Assembly: GCA_043809745.1 (NCBI GenBank)
Contig: JBDROU010000012.1
Span: forward strand, 1 to 24,096
DNA: 24,096 nt
Origin: JBDROU01 sp043809745 [NCBI: bacterium]
Lineage (GTDB): Bacteria > Elusimicrobiota > JBDRMW01
Direction: 5' to 3'
The notes beneath the pieces are model-generated. The model worked only from the letters and a program-made list of their open reading frames with translations. It did not search any database and was not told the DNA's origin. A program made the translations under genes and the position numbers. Shown piece by piece: positions 16,636 to 23,958 of this stretch (positions are counted from its first letter, which is position 1; every line of letters starts with the position of its first letter).

Positions 16636-16701
16636 ATTATAAGTGTAAACGGATCGTGTAAAGTTTGTTTAAAGTTTATGTAAAGTTTTTGTAAAATCTC
16701 T
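16636..16701 (-). promoter_or_regulatory. Promoter with four 11-bp direct repeats over the -35 region (Pho-box-like)
   Basis: On the minus strand a TATAAT box (16636-16641) is preceded by tandem 11-bp units of the type CTTTACATAAA, filling 16658-16701. The hexamers TTTACA, TTTACA, TTTAAA and TTTACA recur once per helix turn, and the last unit covers where the -35 box should be. Direct repeats with 11-bp period over a missing -35 are the arrangement of PhoB/PhoP boxes and, more widely, of OmpR-family regulators. The sequence is close to the Bacillus PhoP TT(A/T/C)ACA repeats. Transcription would start near 16629, giving a leader of about 300 nt that contains the riboswitch. Repeats and -10 are seen directly; the regulator identity is inference. 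Confidence 0.5.
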
Positions 16702-17046
16702 CTTTTAGAATATTCGGACTTTATCGACGGAAAGATTCTTGTCCCCTGGTAGAATTTGAAACAGCAACCGCACATTCCTGCAATTTCTGATGTTTTCATA
16801 TATTGAGAAATGCCTTCTTTCATACCCCTCCAGTAAGCTTCAATACTGCCTAAATATCAACAATACTAAAGTAACGGCCGGGTTACGTTTGTAACATAAA
16901 GATTACATTATCTTTTTAACCCCAAAACCCCAAAAAATCAAGGGGGTATAAATGAATATTATAAAGAAAAATATGGACTGCCCCTGCTATAGAGATCGCT
17001 CAAAAAGGGGTATCCCTATTTTTCGATGGATTAATTAGATTATCAA
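16702..17046. other. Intergenic region between the deacetylase and the giant-gene promoter
   Basis: No convincing gene. Spaced GTAAC/GTTAC words occur at 16871, 16882, 16891 and (as GATTAC) 16901, partly inverted and with 9- to 11-bp spacing, as in an operator for a dimeric regulator. Downstream of the deacetylase stop there are two weak G/C-paired elements: GGG-ATA-CCC flanked by A and T runs (about 17014-17034), and ACCCC/GGGGT with a 10-11 nt loop near 16929-16949. Either could end transcription, but the stems are short. A small minus-strand frame (16620-16823) is judged spurious. Confidence 0.35.
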
Positions 17047-17772
17047 CTATTTCTCAGGAAGGTCTTTAGCAGTACTCTCAGCTTTTTTTAATTCAAACAT
17101 CTCGCTGACAGTAACAAACACATACTCATTGTCTAATGCATAATTAATTACTTTTTCAATTATTTTTAACCGTTCATCAATATTTCTTGAAGTATCATGA
17201 AACAACAATACAGCTCCGGGTTCCACCGCCTTTATATAAGCTTTACTCATAGATTCAAGGTCCATCTTCTTCCAATCACAACCAAAACTCCAATTCACAA
17301 TACTTAAGTTTAACTCCCCTATTACTTCCTTAACCCATGACTTGCTCGTCCCGTTAGGCATTCGGACAAAATAGGGGTGTATACCGATTATCTCTGATAT
17401 CATCTCATCAGTTGATAAAATCTCCTGCTTTAATTTCTCCCTGATATCTGGGTTCTTATACTGCCCAAAGTTAATATGGCCGTAAGTATGATTACCGAGC
17501 TCATGCCCATCTTCATGTATCCTTTTTATTAATAAAGGAAACCTTTTTATATTTACTCCCAATACAAAAAAAGCTGCTTTAACATCCTTTTTTTTCAATA
17601 ATTCAAGCAATTTTTCAGTAGTCTTGGAAGGCCCGTCATCAAAGGTTAGTGTTATACGTTTGTCACTGCCTTTACCATGACTGTAAAATGGAGCAATATT
17701 TGATTCTGCATGAATAATTACACTATTTAATATTAAAATCCCAAGAATATTAAGCCAAAAATTCAATCTCAT
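17047..17772 (-). CDS. Polysaccharide deacetylase (NodB homology domain), secreted or membrane-anchored
   Basis: Metal-dependent carbohydrate esterase family 4 enzyme that removes N-acetyl groups from glycans such as peptidoglycan, chitin-like or capsular polymers. All five family motifs are present: TFDDGP (residues 43-48, catalytic base and metal Asp), HTYGH (95-99, metal His pair), RMPNG (137-141), DW near 166-167, and LLFHD (189-193). The chosen ATG begins MRLNFWLNIL, giving 241 residues and a proper signal peptide (likely cut after HA before ESN). A start 14 codons further up would overlap the transporter gene by 65 bases and put a non-signal stretch in front. It overlaps the ABC permease end by about 23 bases and closes the panD operon. 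The substrate is not predictable. Confidence 0.85.
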   Translation of the reverse strand: MRLNFWLNILGILILNSVIIHAESNIAPFYSHGKGSDKRITLTFDDGPSKTTEKLLELLKKKDVKAAFFVLGVNIKRFPLLIKRIHEDGHELGNHTYGHINFGQYKNPDIREKLKQEILSTDEMISEIIGIHPYFVRMPNGTSKSWVKEVIGELNLSIVNWSFGCDWKKMDLESMSKAYIKAVEPGAVLLFHDTSRNIDERLKIIEKVINYALDNEYVFVTVSEMFELKKAESTAKDLPEK

Positions 17773-19396
17773 ATTTTTCAAGGCTCCTATTCCCAAAATA
17801 CACAGGCAAGACAATAATCAACGCATGCCATACTAAAAGCGCTGCTACTACCCATATTACTACGTGAATATATGCGGAAAAATCCGTTTTAAGCCTTTCA
17901 TAAAAATATATCTGCATCAATATTGCCTCTAAAGCAATGGTCATTCCAACGTAAAATAGCGCACTTATCATAAAATATATGCCGCCTATTGATGATTCTA
18001 TCTTAGCAATATTCGGGACCGAGAACCTTGGGAACGCAGCTGCAAAACCTATTCCCAAACTTACCAACCCGCAAGAGATAAATAGAATGCTTATAACTGA
18101 AAAAACAAACACAAAACTATTTGTCTTCAATAAATAGCATGACATACTAACAATAATAAGACCTATACAGACAATTGGGACTCCATATAAAAACCATTTG
18201 CTAACTACAAGTTTTCCAATATCAGCGGGCAAAGACTTTATCAACCAAAAAGACCTGCCTTCCAGACTAATAGCAGGGTATACGAAGCGCAGAACCAGCG
18301 CGCTTAACACAAAACCCGCAAATCCAATATTTAAGAAAGACAGAAGCGTCTTTAAATATACGGTATCCAAAGGCAACCTATAAATACTGAATAAATAAAC
18401 AATAATTAATGAAATAAGCAAAAACAACTGCGGCCACTGCTCAGGCGAGCGGAAGAATAAGATCAACTCCTTAGCCCATATTCCTTTTAACAACCTCTTT
18501 TTAGCATAATTTGGAACTGGTATCATATTTGAAGATCTAATTCCAGCCTGGTTCCAACTTTGATAATACAAAATTTTTGAGAGTTTTATCGATATGTAAA
18601 CAATAAATATACCAACTCCCCATAATAGAGCGCTATAGAAATAGAAGTTTGACCATTCCTTAACCGCGTAAGTTCGGATTGATTCCGTCAACCACCATGA
18701 AGGCAGATAAAATGCGGTTGGCGCTTGAAGCAGCAGTATATACTGCATAACTTGATGAAAAACATCTGTTCTAACCAGCTTTTCTGGTTCCATCAACCTA
18801 AACAACAAATATAAACTTGCCACTATTATTATAATAAGAACAAATATAATATCACGCAACTTGCTTGAAGGAAAAAGAAAAAACAGCACCATAATTAATA
18901 AAACACCTATAAAAGCAGGTATAATCAGGTACGGCAGTAAAATAAAAACAAACCCGGCATAAAACTCTAATCCAAGCTGCTTTAATTTGGCGAAAGCGGC
19001 AAAAAAAGGAAATATAACAAGAAGCACCATCCAGGATGAATAAATAAAGCTTTCCAACGCCATTAATGTAAAAATCCTTTCTACTGAAATAGGTAAAGTA
19101 AATAATAAATCTAACTCATTTGAGAAAAAAAGCGAGTTTAACGATGTAATCAGGCTTGAAAAAACAATCATTATAAAGGTTGTTAAAAAGATTAGTGATA
19201 AAACCTTATATATTAATATAGGCCCCAAATACGGCAGTTTATCAAGATAACTGATCAGCCTAAAAAAACCGAAATAAAGGCCTAACATAAATCCAAGGCT
19301 TATACTGCTAAAGAACAAAGTCTTAAAAATTGCGCCGAATGTTGCCTTCTCTATGCTATTTTTAACAGATAAATACTTTAATTTTGCAAAGTTCAT
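17750..19396 (-). CDS. ABC-2-type exporter permease
   Basis: Integral membrane protein of 548 residues with about 11-12 hydrophobic segments arranged as two similar halves. Cytoplasmic loops include the FFSNELDLLFTLPISVERIF segment near residue 100, and in the second half RFVYPAISLEGRSFWLIKSLP. This is the pattern of the large putative ABC exporter permeases (ABC_tran_2-like) that pair with a single ATPase. Its ATG overlaps the ATPase stop by four bases (19393-19396), so the two make one transporter. The substrate is unknown; with a deacetylase next door an envelope glycan or lipid is possible but not shown. Confidence 0.82.
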   Translation of the reverse strand: MNFAKLKYLSVKNSIEKATFGAIFKTLFFSSISLGFMLGLYFGFFRLISYLDKLPYLGPILIYKVLSLIFLTTFIMIVFSSLITSLNSLFFSNELDLLFTLPISVERIFTLMALESFIYSSWMVLLVIFPFFAAFAKLKQLGLEFYAGFVFILLPYLIIPAFIGVLLIMVLFFLFPSSKLRDIIFVLIIIIVASLYLLFRLMEPEKLVRTDVFHQVMQYILLLQAPTAFYLPSWWLTESIRTYAVKEWSNFYFYSALLWGVGIFIVYISIKLSKILYYQSWNQAGIRSSNMIPVPNYAKKRLLKGIWAKELILFFRSPEQWPQLFLLISLIIVYLFSIYRLPLDTVYLKTLLSFLNIGFAGFVLSALVLRFVYPAISLEGRSFWLIKSLPADIGKLVVSKWFLYGVPIVCIGLIIVSMSCYLLKTNSFVFVFSVISILFISCGLVSLGIGFAAAFPRFSVPNIAKIESSIGGIYFMISALFYVGMTIALEAILMQIYFYERLKTDFSAYIHVVIWVVAALLVWHALIIVLPVYFGNRSLEKYEIEFLA

Positions 19397-20142
19397 AATT
19401 TATTTAACAGCTCAAGGACTTCAAAACCGCCTGTTAGTTCAAGAAATATCTCCTCAAGATTTTTATTATGTTCTCTGTGGGAAAGCAGATTCTCCTTATC
19501 TTCAAGCAGTATTATCTGTCCGGATTTAATAATACATATTTTATTGCAAAGTTTTTCTGCTATTTCGAGCGTATGCGTGGAAATGAAAAAGGTTGTACCG
19601 GAAGCTGCATAATCAGAGATAATATGCTTCAGTACCCTTGCGCTTCTGGGATCAAGCCCTACCATCGGCTCATCTAAAAATACAACTTTAGGCCTGCGAA
19701 AAAAAATACCTATAAGCACCAACTTCTGCTTCATCCCATGGGAATAGGTCTCAACCAAATCCTCAAGATGCTGTTCCATATCAAACAACCTGCTTAAACG
19801 TACTATCTCCTGCTTATAATCCGGTATTTTATATCCGTACATATCGCATAGGAAATAAAGATACTCAATTCCCTTTAATTTTGGATACACAAACGGCTGA
19901 TCCGGAAGAAGCCCAATTATCCTTTTTACCTCTTTAGGATTTTTCTCTACATCTATTCCATTAATCAATGCTTTTCCTGAGGTAGGTTTTATGAGTCCTG
20001 TAAATATCCTGATGGTGGTAGTTTTGCCTGCGCCATTCGGCCCTAAAAACGCGAATATTTCTCCACTATTAACATTAAAATCAATATCCTGCAGAACAAT
20101 CGAATTCCCGAATCTTTTTGATATATTCTCAGCTTTAATCAT
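19393..20142 (-). CDS. ABC transporter ATP-binding protein
   Basis: Nucleotide-binding subunit of the exporter whose permease follows. Counting from the upstream ATG at 20151, it has Walker A GPNGAGKT (residues 37-44), a Q-loop in LLPDQP (81-86), signature YSHGMKQ (136-142), Walker B VVFLDE (156-161), a D-loop GLDPRS and the switch histidine in STHTLE (His193). The closing C-terminal region is short, as in ABC-2 drug/lipid exporter ATPases (about 250 residues). Two starts are possible. I prefer the ATG at 20142, three codons in, because it shares an A with the stop of the preceding gene (TAATG), has GGGG just upstream and gives the usual MIKAENISKRFG beginning. Confidence 0.93.
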   Translation of the reverse strand: MIKAENISKRFGNSIVLQDIDFNVNSGEIFAFLGPNGAGKTTTIRIFTGLIKPTSGKALINGIDVEKNPKEVKRIIGLLPDQPFVYPKLKGIEYLYFLCDMYGYKIPDYKQEIVRLSRLFDMEQHLEDLVETYSHGMKQKLVLIGIFFRRPKVVFLDEPMVGLDPRSARVLKHIISDYAASGTTFFISTHTLEIAEKLCNKICIIKSGQIILLEDKENLLSHREHNKNLEEIFLELTGGFEVLELLNKL

Positions 20143-20846
20143 TATCCCCATACCGTCCGCAGTTTATTTATCACCAATGAAATTATCAACTGCATTATGC
20201 CTATAATCCATATATAAACGTTTACAGATGCAAAAAGTGCATCCTCAAAATATCTTGCCAGATTTACACTTTGTGGAAACAAAAGCTTTAACAGAAGCAC
20301 CAGTACAATTAGATTTACACATACGATAAAAACCAGCGAAAAAAACACCCCGGTTTTTTCAATGTCCGGCTGACCTTGTTTTACAGCAAAAAACGTCAAT
20401 CTTAAATGGAATGCCAGGCTGAATCCCAATATTGCAAAAAAGACATAGTGGATATAATAAAAATTAAAATAGTGCTTAACTATAAAATAAACACCCAAGA
20501 CAACGCAGGTATATAAAGGAAGTATGTAAGGCGCCAGGCTTATGAAAAAATTGGTCTTTGTTAAGCTTACACTCCCACCCCTCTTAGAAATCTTTAACTT
20601 CTTAGGCAGCCCTCCGCATAATAATGAAGCGACTATATGGGATAACTCGTGACCTAACACATAAGTTCTTATTGGTTTAGAAAAAATCAGCTCAAAAATA
20701 AAGTAAGCGGCAAAACCAGAAAGGAAAAGGAAGCTTAACTCCGATAATTTACTGAATAACGCTATAACAAGTATAAAACTGCGGGCAAGACCTATACAAA
20801 TAGGAAGGAGCACAAGGCCGATAAGAAATTTAATTAAGCCCTTCAT
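20142..20846 (-). CDS. M50B-like membrane zinc metallopeptidase
   Basis: Membrane protein of 234 residues with about six hydrophobic segments and a zinc-protease motif HELSH at residues 66-70 in GHELSHIVASLLCGG. This is the pattern of the Peptidase_M50B-like (site-2-protease-related) family. QPD at 159-161 in a later segment could supply the third zinc ligand, as the NPDG-type motif does in true site-2 proteases; this is a guess. Its ATG overlaps the stop of the frameshifted upstream gene by four bases, and its stop overlaps the ATPase start. Operon position suggests a role with the exporter, possibly processing a membrane or exported peptide. Many M50B relatives have no known substrate. Confidence 0.65.
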   Translation of the reverse strand: MKGLIKFLIGLVLLPICIGLARSFILVIALFSKLSELSFLFLSGFAAYFIFELIFSKPIRTYVLGHELSHIVASLLCGGLPKKLKISKRGGSVSLTKTNFFISLAPYILPLYTCVVLGVYFIVKHYFNFYYIHYVFFAILGFSLAFHLRLTFFAVKQGQPDIEKTGVFFSLVFIVCVNLIVLVLLLKLLFPQSVNLARYFEDALFASVNVYIWIIGIMQLIISLVINKLRTVWG

Positions 20847-21318
20847 TCAAGCATATAATCTTCGAAAGGGATATTTTTAGCTTTTAATTCTTCTTTCCAT
20901 CTATCTTTGGCAAGCACCATCTTTTTACGGGCTCTTTTTACCCATTTGGACTCAGGAGGTGTAAACAGCTCAACTACAGTTTGATACCATACATAAGCAT
21001 ATTTATGGAACTTTCTTCCATATTGCGGTCATAATCAAACTTAGCTATATCCACCTGATTTTCATACTGCTCCATTGTGAGCTTATTTTTGTCCAACTTA
21101 ATTTTCAATTCTTCAAGCCTTCTATTCAGTTCCTTTTCCAGAAATGCTTTCTTTTCTTGAGGATTCTCACTCCAACTCCAATATTTCTCACCCTGCATAT
21201 AGGCCTCTTTTGCTCTTGAAACAACATCAATATAAATCATTGTATATAAAGCAATGATACACCCTAGTACTACTGAAACAATCTGGACGATTTTTTTACT
21301 AAAAAATTCTTTAATCAT
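20843..21318 (-). pseudogene. Single-span membrane protein with charged coiled-coil region, interrupted by a one-base frameshift
   Basis: The frame from ATG 21318 gives an N-terminal membrane segment (about residues 10-32) and a charged helical region, then stops early after 114 residues at 20974. In the -1 frame an uninterrupted reading continues with QYGRKFHKYAYVWYQ, then VVELFTPPESKWVKRARKK, then LKAKNIPFEDYMLE. Its stop (20843-20845) overlaps the next gene's ATG by four bases, just like the other junctions of this operon. The switch must fall between about 21029 and 20974, most likely near 21021-21028 (one missing base). No slippery heptamer is present. An intact product would have about 158 residues. 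This is either a real recent mutation or a base-calling error. Function unknown; no family recognised. Confidence 0.7.
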
Positions 21319-21320
21319 AT

Positions 21321-21677
21321 TTATACCTTCTTTACTATCCGATTTTTTTCATCTACATGGATAACTATAGGTTTAAATTTGCGGGCCTTTTCATCCTCGA
21401 CAGCTGCGGTAGACAATACAATGATTTTGTCACCTTTGGCGCCCAAATGGGCGGCAGGGCCGTTAAGGCACATATCCCCCGAACCGCGTTTACCTTCAAT
21501 TACATATGTTTCGAACCGTTCACCGTTATTCAGATTCAATACCCATACCATCTCGTTCGGATAAATCTCAGCAGCATCTAAAAGCACAGGATCAACTGTA
21601 ATACTGCCTTCATACTCTAAATTTGCTTCAGTAACCACAGCCCTGTGAATTTTTGACTTATGAATAAACCTTAACAT
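21321..21677 (-). CDS. panD: Aspartate 1-decarboxylase (pyruvoyl-dependent)
   Basis: Makes beta-alanine from L-aspartate for pantothenate and coenzyme A synthesis, in the cytoplasm. The proenzyme cleaves itself between Gly24 and Ser25 to form the pyruvoyl cofactor. From the ATG at 21677 the protein has 118 residues, and the key residues fall at the same numbers as in E. coli: Lys9, Gly24-Ser25 (EGSITVD), Arg54 and Tyr58. [24 protein letters not shown] and CLNGPAAHL are family signatures. An in-frame TTG 16 codons upstream extends the frame, but the numbering and promoter position reject it. A slightly longer, charged C-terminus (about residues 98-118) goes beyond the E. coli core. It is the first gene of the operon, two bases before the frameshifted gene. 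Confidence 0.93.
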   Translation of the reverse strand: MLRFIHKSKIHRAVVTEANLEYEGSITVDPVLLDAAEIYPNEMVWVLNLNNGERFETYVIEGKRGSGDMCLNGPAAHLGAKGDKIIVLSTAAVEDEKARKFKPIVIHVDEKNRIVKKV

Positions 21678-21684
21678 AAGCCAT

Positions 21685-21713
21685 ATTCTATTAAACAAAA
21701 CCCCCACTGTCAA
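21685..21713 (-). promoter_or_regulatory. Sigma-70-type promoter of the panD operon, giving a leaderless mRNA
   Basis: TTGACA (21708-21713) and TAGAAT (21685-21690) are separated by exactly 17 bases on the minus strand. The predicted start of transcription is near 21678, one base before the panD ATG at 21677. No ribosome-binding site precedes that ATG, consistent with leaderless translation. CCCC/GGGG words flank the -35 box. Confidence 0.7.
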
Positions 21714-21904
21714 CGGGGACAGCAAGTTAAAATTTTAAATGCTGGTAAGTTCGATCTTTTGCTTTGACTCACTTTTCACCAAACTTGATAATCTGTCAAC
21801 TGCACTAATTGGCGATCTGGTCACATTTCTTACCATAGTGCCTGTGCTGAATGCACCCGAGATGCAGAATAGCCGGGAACTACTCGCAAAACTCCGCAAT
21901 CACA

Positions 21905-23239
21905 TCATTTAACCGCAAGCAACACATTCCCTGCCTTTTTTTTGTACTGCAACAGGTCGAGCGGACTTTTCACAGGGCTCGACAATTCGCGGGCAACATG
22001 CGTATACACCATTGTTGTTTCAACATGTTTATGACCGAGCAGTTCCTGAATCTCACGGATATTCACGCCGCTCAGCAGCAGATGTGTAGCAAAACTATGG
22101 CGCAGTGTGTGGACAGAAGCATGTTTAGTAATACCGGATTTCCTAAGAGCATATTTTATGAAGTTTTGAATGAGCTTCGCACTGATATGATGCCTTCTTA
22201 CCGTCTTGCTTCTTGGATCAACTGAAAGTCTTGCTGCAGGAAAAACATATTGCCACGCCCACTCCTTCCCGGCATTCGGATACTTCCGCGATAACGCATT
22301 GGGAAGATACACGTCTCCTTGCCCGCTTAATAAATCTTTCCGGTGTAATTCTTTCACTGTTTCAAGATGGACCCTCAAACGGTCCTCAAGTGATTTCGGA
22401 AGCATGGTAACCCTGTCTTTTTCGCCTTTACTATCTCTAATCACAATATTCCCCAAATCAAAATCAATATCCTTGACCCGCAACCGCGCCAGCTCCATGA
22501 GTCTCATACCAGTTCCATAAATGAGCTGCGCAATGAGTAGTGGCTGATCTTTCATATGTGCAAAAAGCCTCTCTATTTCTTCTCCTGAAAAAACAGCCGG
22601 TATCTTTGGCGTTCGTTTTGCCCGTATTGTTTTCTTTATATCATCAAGTGAAATATTCAAAATATCCCGATACAAAAACAAGAGCGCATTAAAAGCCTGA
22701 TTTTGTGTTGAAGCGGAAACCTTGCAAGTAATTGCCAGATAACTTAAATAATTCTTGATATCGGCAGAAGTGGGAATCTCCTGTAATGCTTTCTTCCCCT
22801 TGATCGAAACGAGGTAACTATAATATTTCTTTGTCCATGCAAGATACTGGCGTTCAGTGCTATAGGAATAGTGCTTAATTCTGATAGCATGTTTCATATG
22901 GGTCAATGTTTTATGATAATTATTTATCTCTTTATTATCAATCATATCAGATTTCGGCTCGCTCACTATACTTTTTGACTTCAAGAAATAATCAAAGTAA
23001 AGTTTTATAGCCCTTTCAGCTTGCTCTACCTGCCAATCCTGAATGGCGCTGGAATTATTCAAATCATTTAAAAAAGCCTGCATCTTAAGCTCATGAGTTG
23101 TTTCACGAGATTTGTCAGCAAATCGTAAGAACTTCTCTACCCAAACCGGATAAAAGATTACACTATTTTGTCTTGCCATCCTGTGTTGAATAAGGTATTC
23201 CTCAAACGCCATCTTGTCAAATTCCTCAATAAAAGTCAT
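21905..23239 (-). CDS. Integron-type tyrosine recombinase (IntI family) with N-terminal extension
   Basis: Site-specific recombinase of 444 residues. The catalytic residues are Arg246 (GTGMRLMEL), a Lys in KGEKDR (271-274), His377 and Arg380 (HTLRHSFATHLL), His403 (LGHKHV) and nucleophile Tyr412 (TTMVYTHV). The IntI-specific insert between patches II and III is clear (KYPNAGKEWAWQYVFPA then SVDPRSKTVRRHH, 319-350); it binds the extrahelical bases of folded attC sites. Enzymes of the IntI1 type have about 340 residues. Here about 110 extra residues precede the usual start (near MKHAIRIKHYSYSTERQYLAW) and look like a second SAM-like core-binding segment (FYPVWVEKFLRFADKSRE). Divergent promoters and a cassette gene lie upstream, as in integrons. 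Its stop is 165 bases from panD. Confidence 0.88.
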   Translation of the reverse strand: MTFIEEFDKMAFEEYLIQHRMARQNSVIFYPVWVEKFLRFADKSRETTHELKMQAFLNDLNNSSAIQDWQVEQAERAIKLYFDYFLKSKSIVSEPKSDMIDNKEINNYHKTLTHMKHAIRIKHYSYSTERQYLAWTKKYYSYLVSIKGKKALQEIPTSADIKNYLSYLAITCKVSASTQNQAFNALLFLYRDILNISLDDIKKTIRAKRTPKIPAVFSGEEIERLFAHMKDQPLLIAQLIYGTGMRLMELARLRVKDIDFDLGNIVIRDSKGEKDRVTMLPKSLEDRLRVHLETVKELHRKDLLSGQGDVYLPNALSRKYPNAGKEWAWQYVFPAARLSVDPRSKTVRRHHISAKLIQNFIKYALRKSGITKHASVHTLRHSFATHLLLSGVNIREIQELLGHKHVETTMVYTHVARELSSPVKSPLDLLQYKKKAGNVLLAVK

Positions 23240-23268
23240 AGCACCCCCATGATAATAACTTTTCTAAT

Positions 23269-23280
23269 ATATACGTATAT
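23269..23280. promoter_or_regulatory. 12-bp perfect palindrome in the integrase leader
   Basis: ATATACGTATAT lies between the integrase -10 box and its start codon. A 12-bp perfect palindrome here could be an operator for a dimeric repressor. It does not match the LexA box of proteobacteria (CTGT-N8-ACAG) or of Gram-positives. It could also be chance in this very AT-rich stretch. Confidence 0.3.
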
Positions 23281-23293
23281 CGTATTTTTTGAT

Positions 23294-23322
23294 ATTTTAA
23301 TACTATTACGTACTTTAGTCAA
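23294..23322 (-). promoter_or_regulatory. Predicted promoter of the integrase gene (Pint)
   Basis: On the minus strand TTGACT (23317-23322) and TAAAAT (23294-23299) are 17 bases apart, 55 bases upstream of the integrase ATG. It is back-to-back with the cassette promoter, only 10 bases from the other -35 box, so factors bound here could affect both. Confidence 0.6.
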
Positions 23323-23332
23323 TTTAATAATT

Positions 23333-23362
23333 TTGACAAATTACAACTTAGTTTTATATAAT
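23333..23362 (+). promoter_or_regulatory. Predicted cassette promoter (Pc-like)
   Basis: Perfect consensus boxes TTGACA (23333-23338) and TATAAT (23357-23362) with an 18-base spacer, reading away from the integrase gene towards the cassette gene at 23457. A strong outward promoter between intI and the insertion site is the defining expression element of integrons. The promoter is seen directly; the name Pc follows from context. Confidence 0.65.
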
Positions 23363-23441
23363 TATTATATAAAATATAATTTTGGGAACTTAAGCTAAAA
23401 GACCCAAAATCAAAATTAAAAGTCCGTTCGCACAATATATT

Positions 23442-23448
23442 GTTAGGA
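23442..23448 (+). other. Candidate attI/cassette junction core site
   Basis: GTTAGGA matches the integron core GTTRRRY except for its last base. It lies between the cassette promoter and the cassette gene, 9 bases before the ATG, which is where the first cassette would join attI (crossover after the G). The same heptamer appears on the minus strand at the other end of the cassette, interrupted by the intron (23954-23958), which supports the assignment. The full attI with its accessory integrase sites was not resolved. Confidence 0.45.
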
Positions 23449-23456
23449 AGAATAAC

Positions 23457-23891
23457 ATGACAGAATTCTATTCGGCTCTTGCTTCGCTAATATCAAATTT
23501 GAAAATTTATGTAGAGTTAGGAGAAAATAGTATCTGTATTAAACCGCTGAAAAGTAATAATTTTCTTATAGGTATTAGTGAAGACAATGTTGAATATACA
23601 TTATTTTTTGATGGTTGGCATACACATTTTCCAAAAAATCAAGATGGTCAAAATTCTATTTTAAGTCATACTTTATTTGCATTGACGAAACAAGTAAGAT
23701 TAAAGATTTATGAAAGAGGCTGTTTTAAATACAAATTTGTTCCACAAAGTCTCTCTAATGGTAAATGGAAAAATTGGCCAAGCTTGTCAATATATAAAAT
23801 GAATAGATTTTTTATTTGGGAAAGGAGAAACATTATTTTCTTGCAGAATGATTATACAACAAAGGAAATCATTGACAAACATTTTGAATAG
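23457..23891 (+). CDS. Integron cassette protein of unknown function
   Basis: Small soluble protein of 144 residues without signal peptide or membrane segments. A ribosome site AGGAAG lies six bases before the ATG and overlaps the core site, as is common for first cassettes. The middle carries a pattern YTLFFDGWHTHF, then HTLFALTKQVRLKIYERG and YKFVP. It resembles uncharacterised proteins I associate with mobile gene cassettes, but I cannot name a family or activity. A Trp-rich, basic C-terminal part follows. It is the only gene on the plus strand in the right half of the window, and its base composition is more AT-rich than the flanking chromosomal genes, consistent with acquisition. It is probably driven by the promoter at 23333-23362. 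Confidence 0.75.
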   Translation: MTEFYSALASLISNLKIYVELGENSICIKPLKSNNFLIGISEDNVEYTLFFDGWHTHFPKNQDGQNSILSHTLFALTKQVRLKIYERGCFKYKFVPQSLSNGKWKNWPSLSIYKMNRFFIWERRNIIFLQNDYTTKEIIDKHFE

Positions 23892-23953
23892 AAGCAAACG
23901 ATAATGGGGCCAGTTTCGAACTATTGACAAAATTATAAAGGAAATTAACGACA

Positions 23954-23958
23954 TCCTA
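23954..23958 (+). other. Start of the cassette attC site (R'' half-core), interrupted by the group II intron
   Basis: TCCTA precedes the intron boundary. If the intron is removed and the other side supplies ACAA, it becomes TCCTAAC, the complement of the core site GTTAGGA seen at 23442. The rest of the attC (L'', loop, L', R') would lie beyond the intron, outside this window. The assignment rests on complementarity with the left core and on the known taste of some group IIC introns for attC; it is not proven here. Confidence 0.4.

Noticed and set aside
16620-16823. Minus-strand frame of 67 codons with GGAGG before its ATG
   Set aside because: Its 3' half runs through the 11-bp repeats and the -10 box of the giant-gene promoter, and it shows no recognisable family. 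Judged spurious.
17014-17034. Terminator after the deacetylase gene
   Set aside because: The GGG-ATA-CCC stem is only three G/C pairs with a 3-base loop and bulged flanks. Too weak to call as a feature.
21735-21912. Overlapping open frames on both strands between panD and intI (plus-strand 57 codons from ATG 21739; minus-strand open to the stop at 21735)
   Set aside because: Neither has a ribosome site, the plus frame runs into the integrase stop, and they contradict each other. One may be the tail of a lost gene, but this cannot be supported.
23269-23280. SOS (LexA) control of the integrase
   Set aside because: The palindrome does not fit the known LexA box types. Kept only as an unnamed palindrome.
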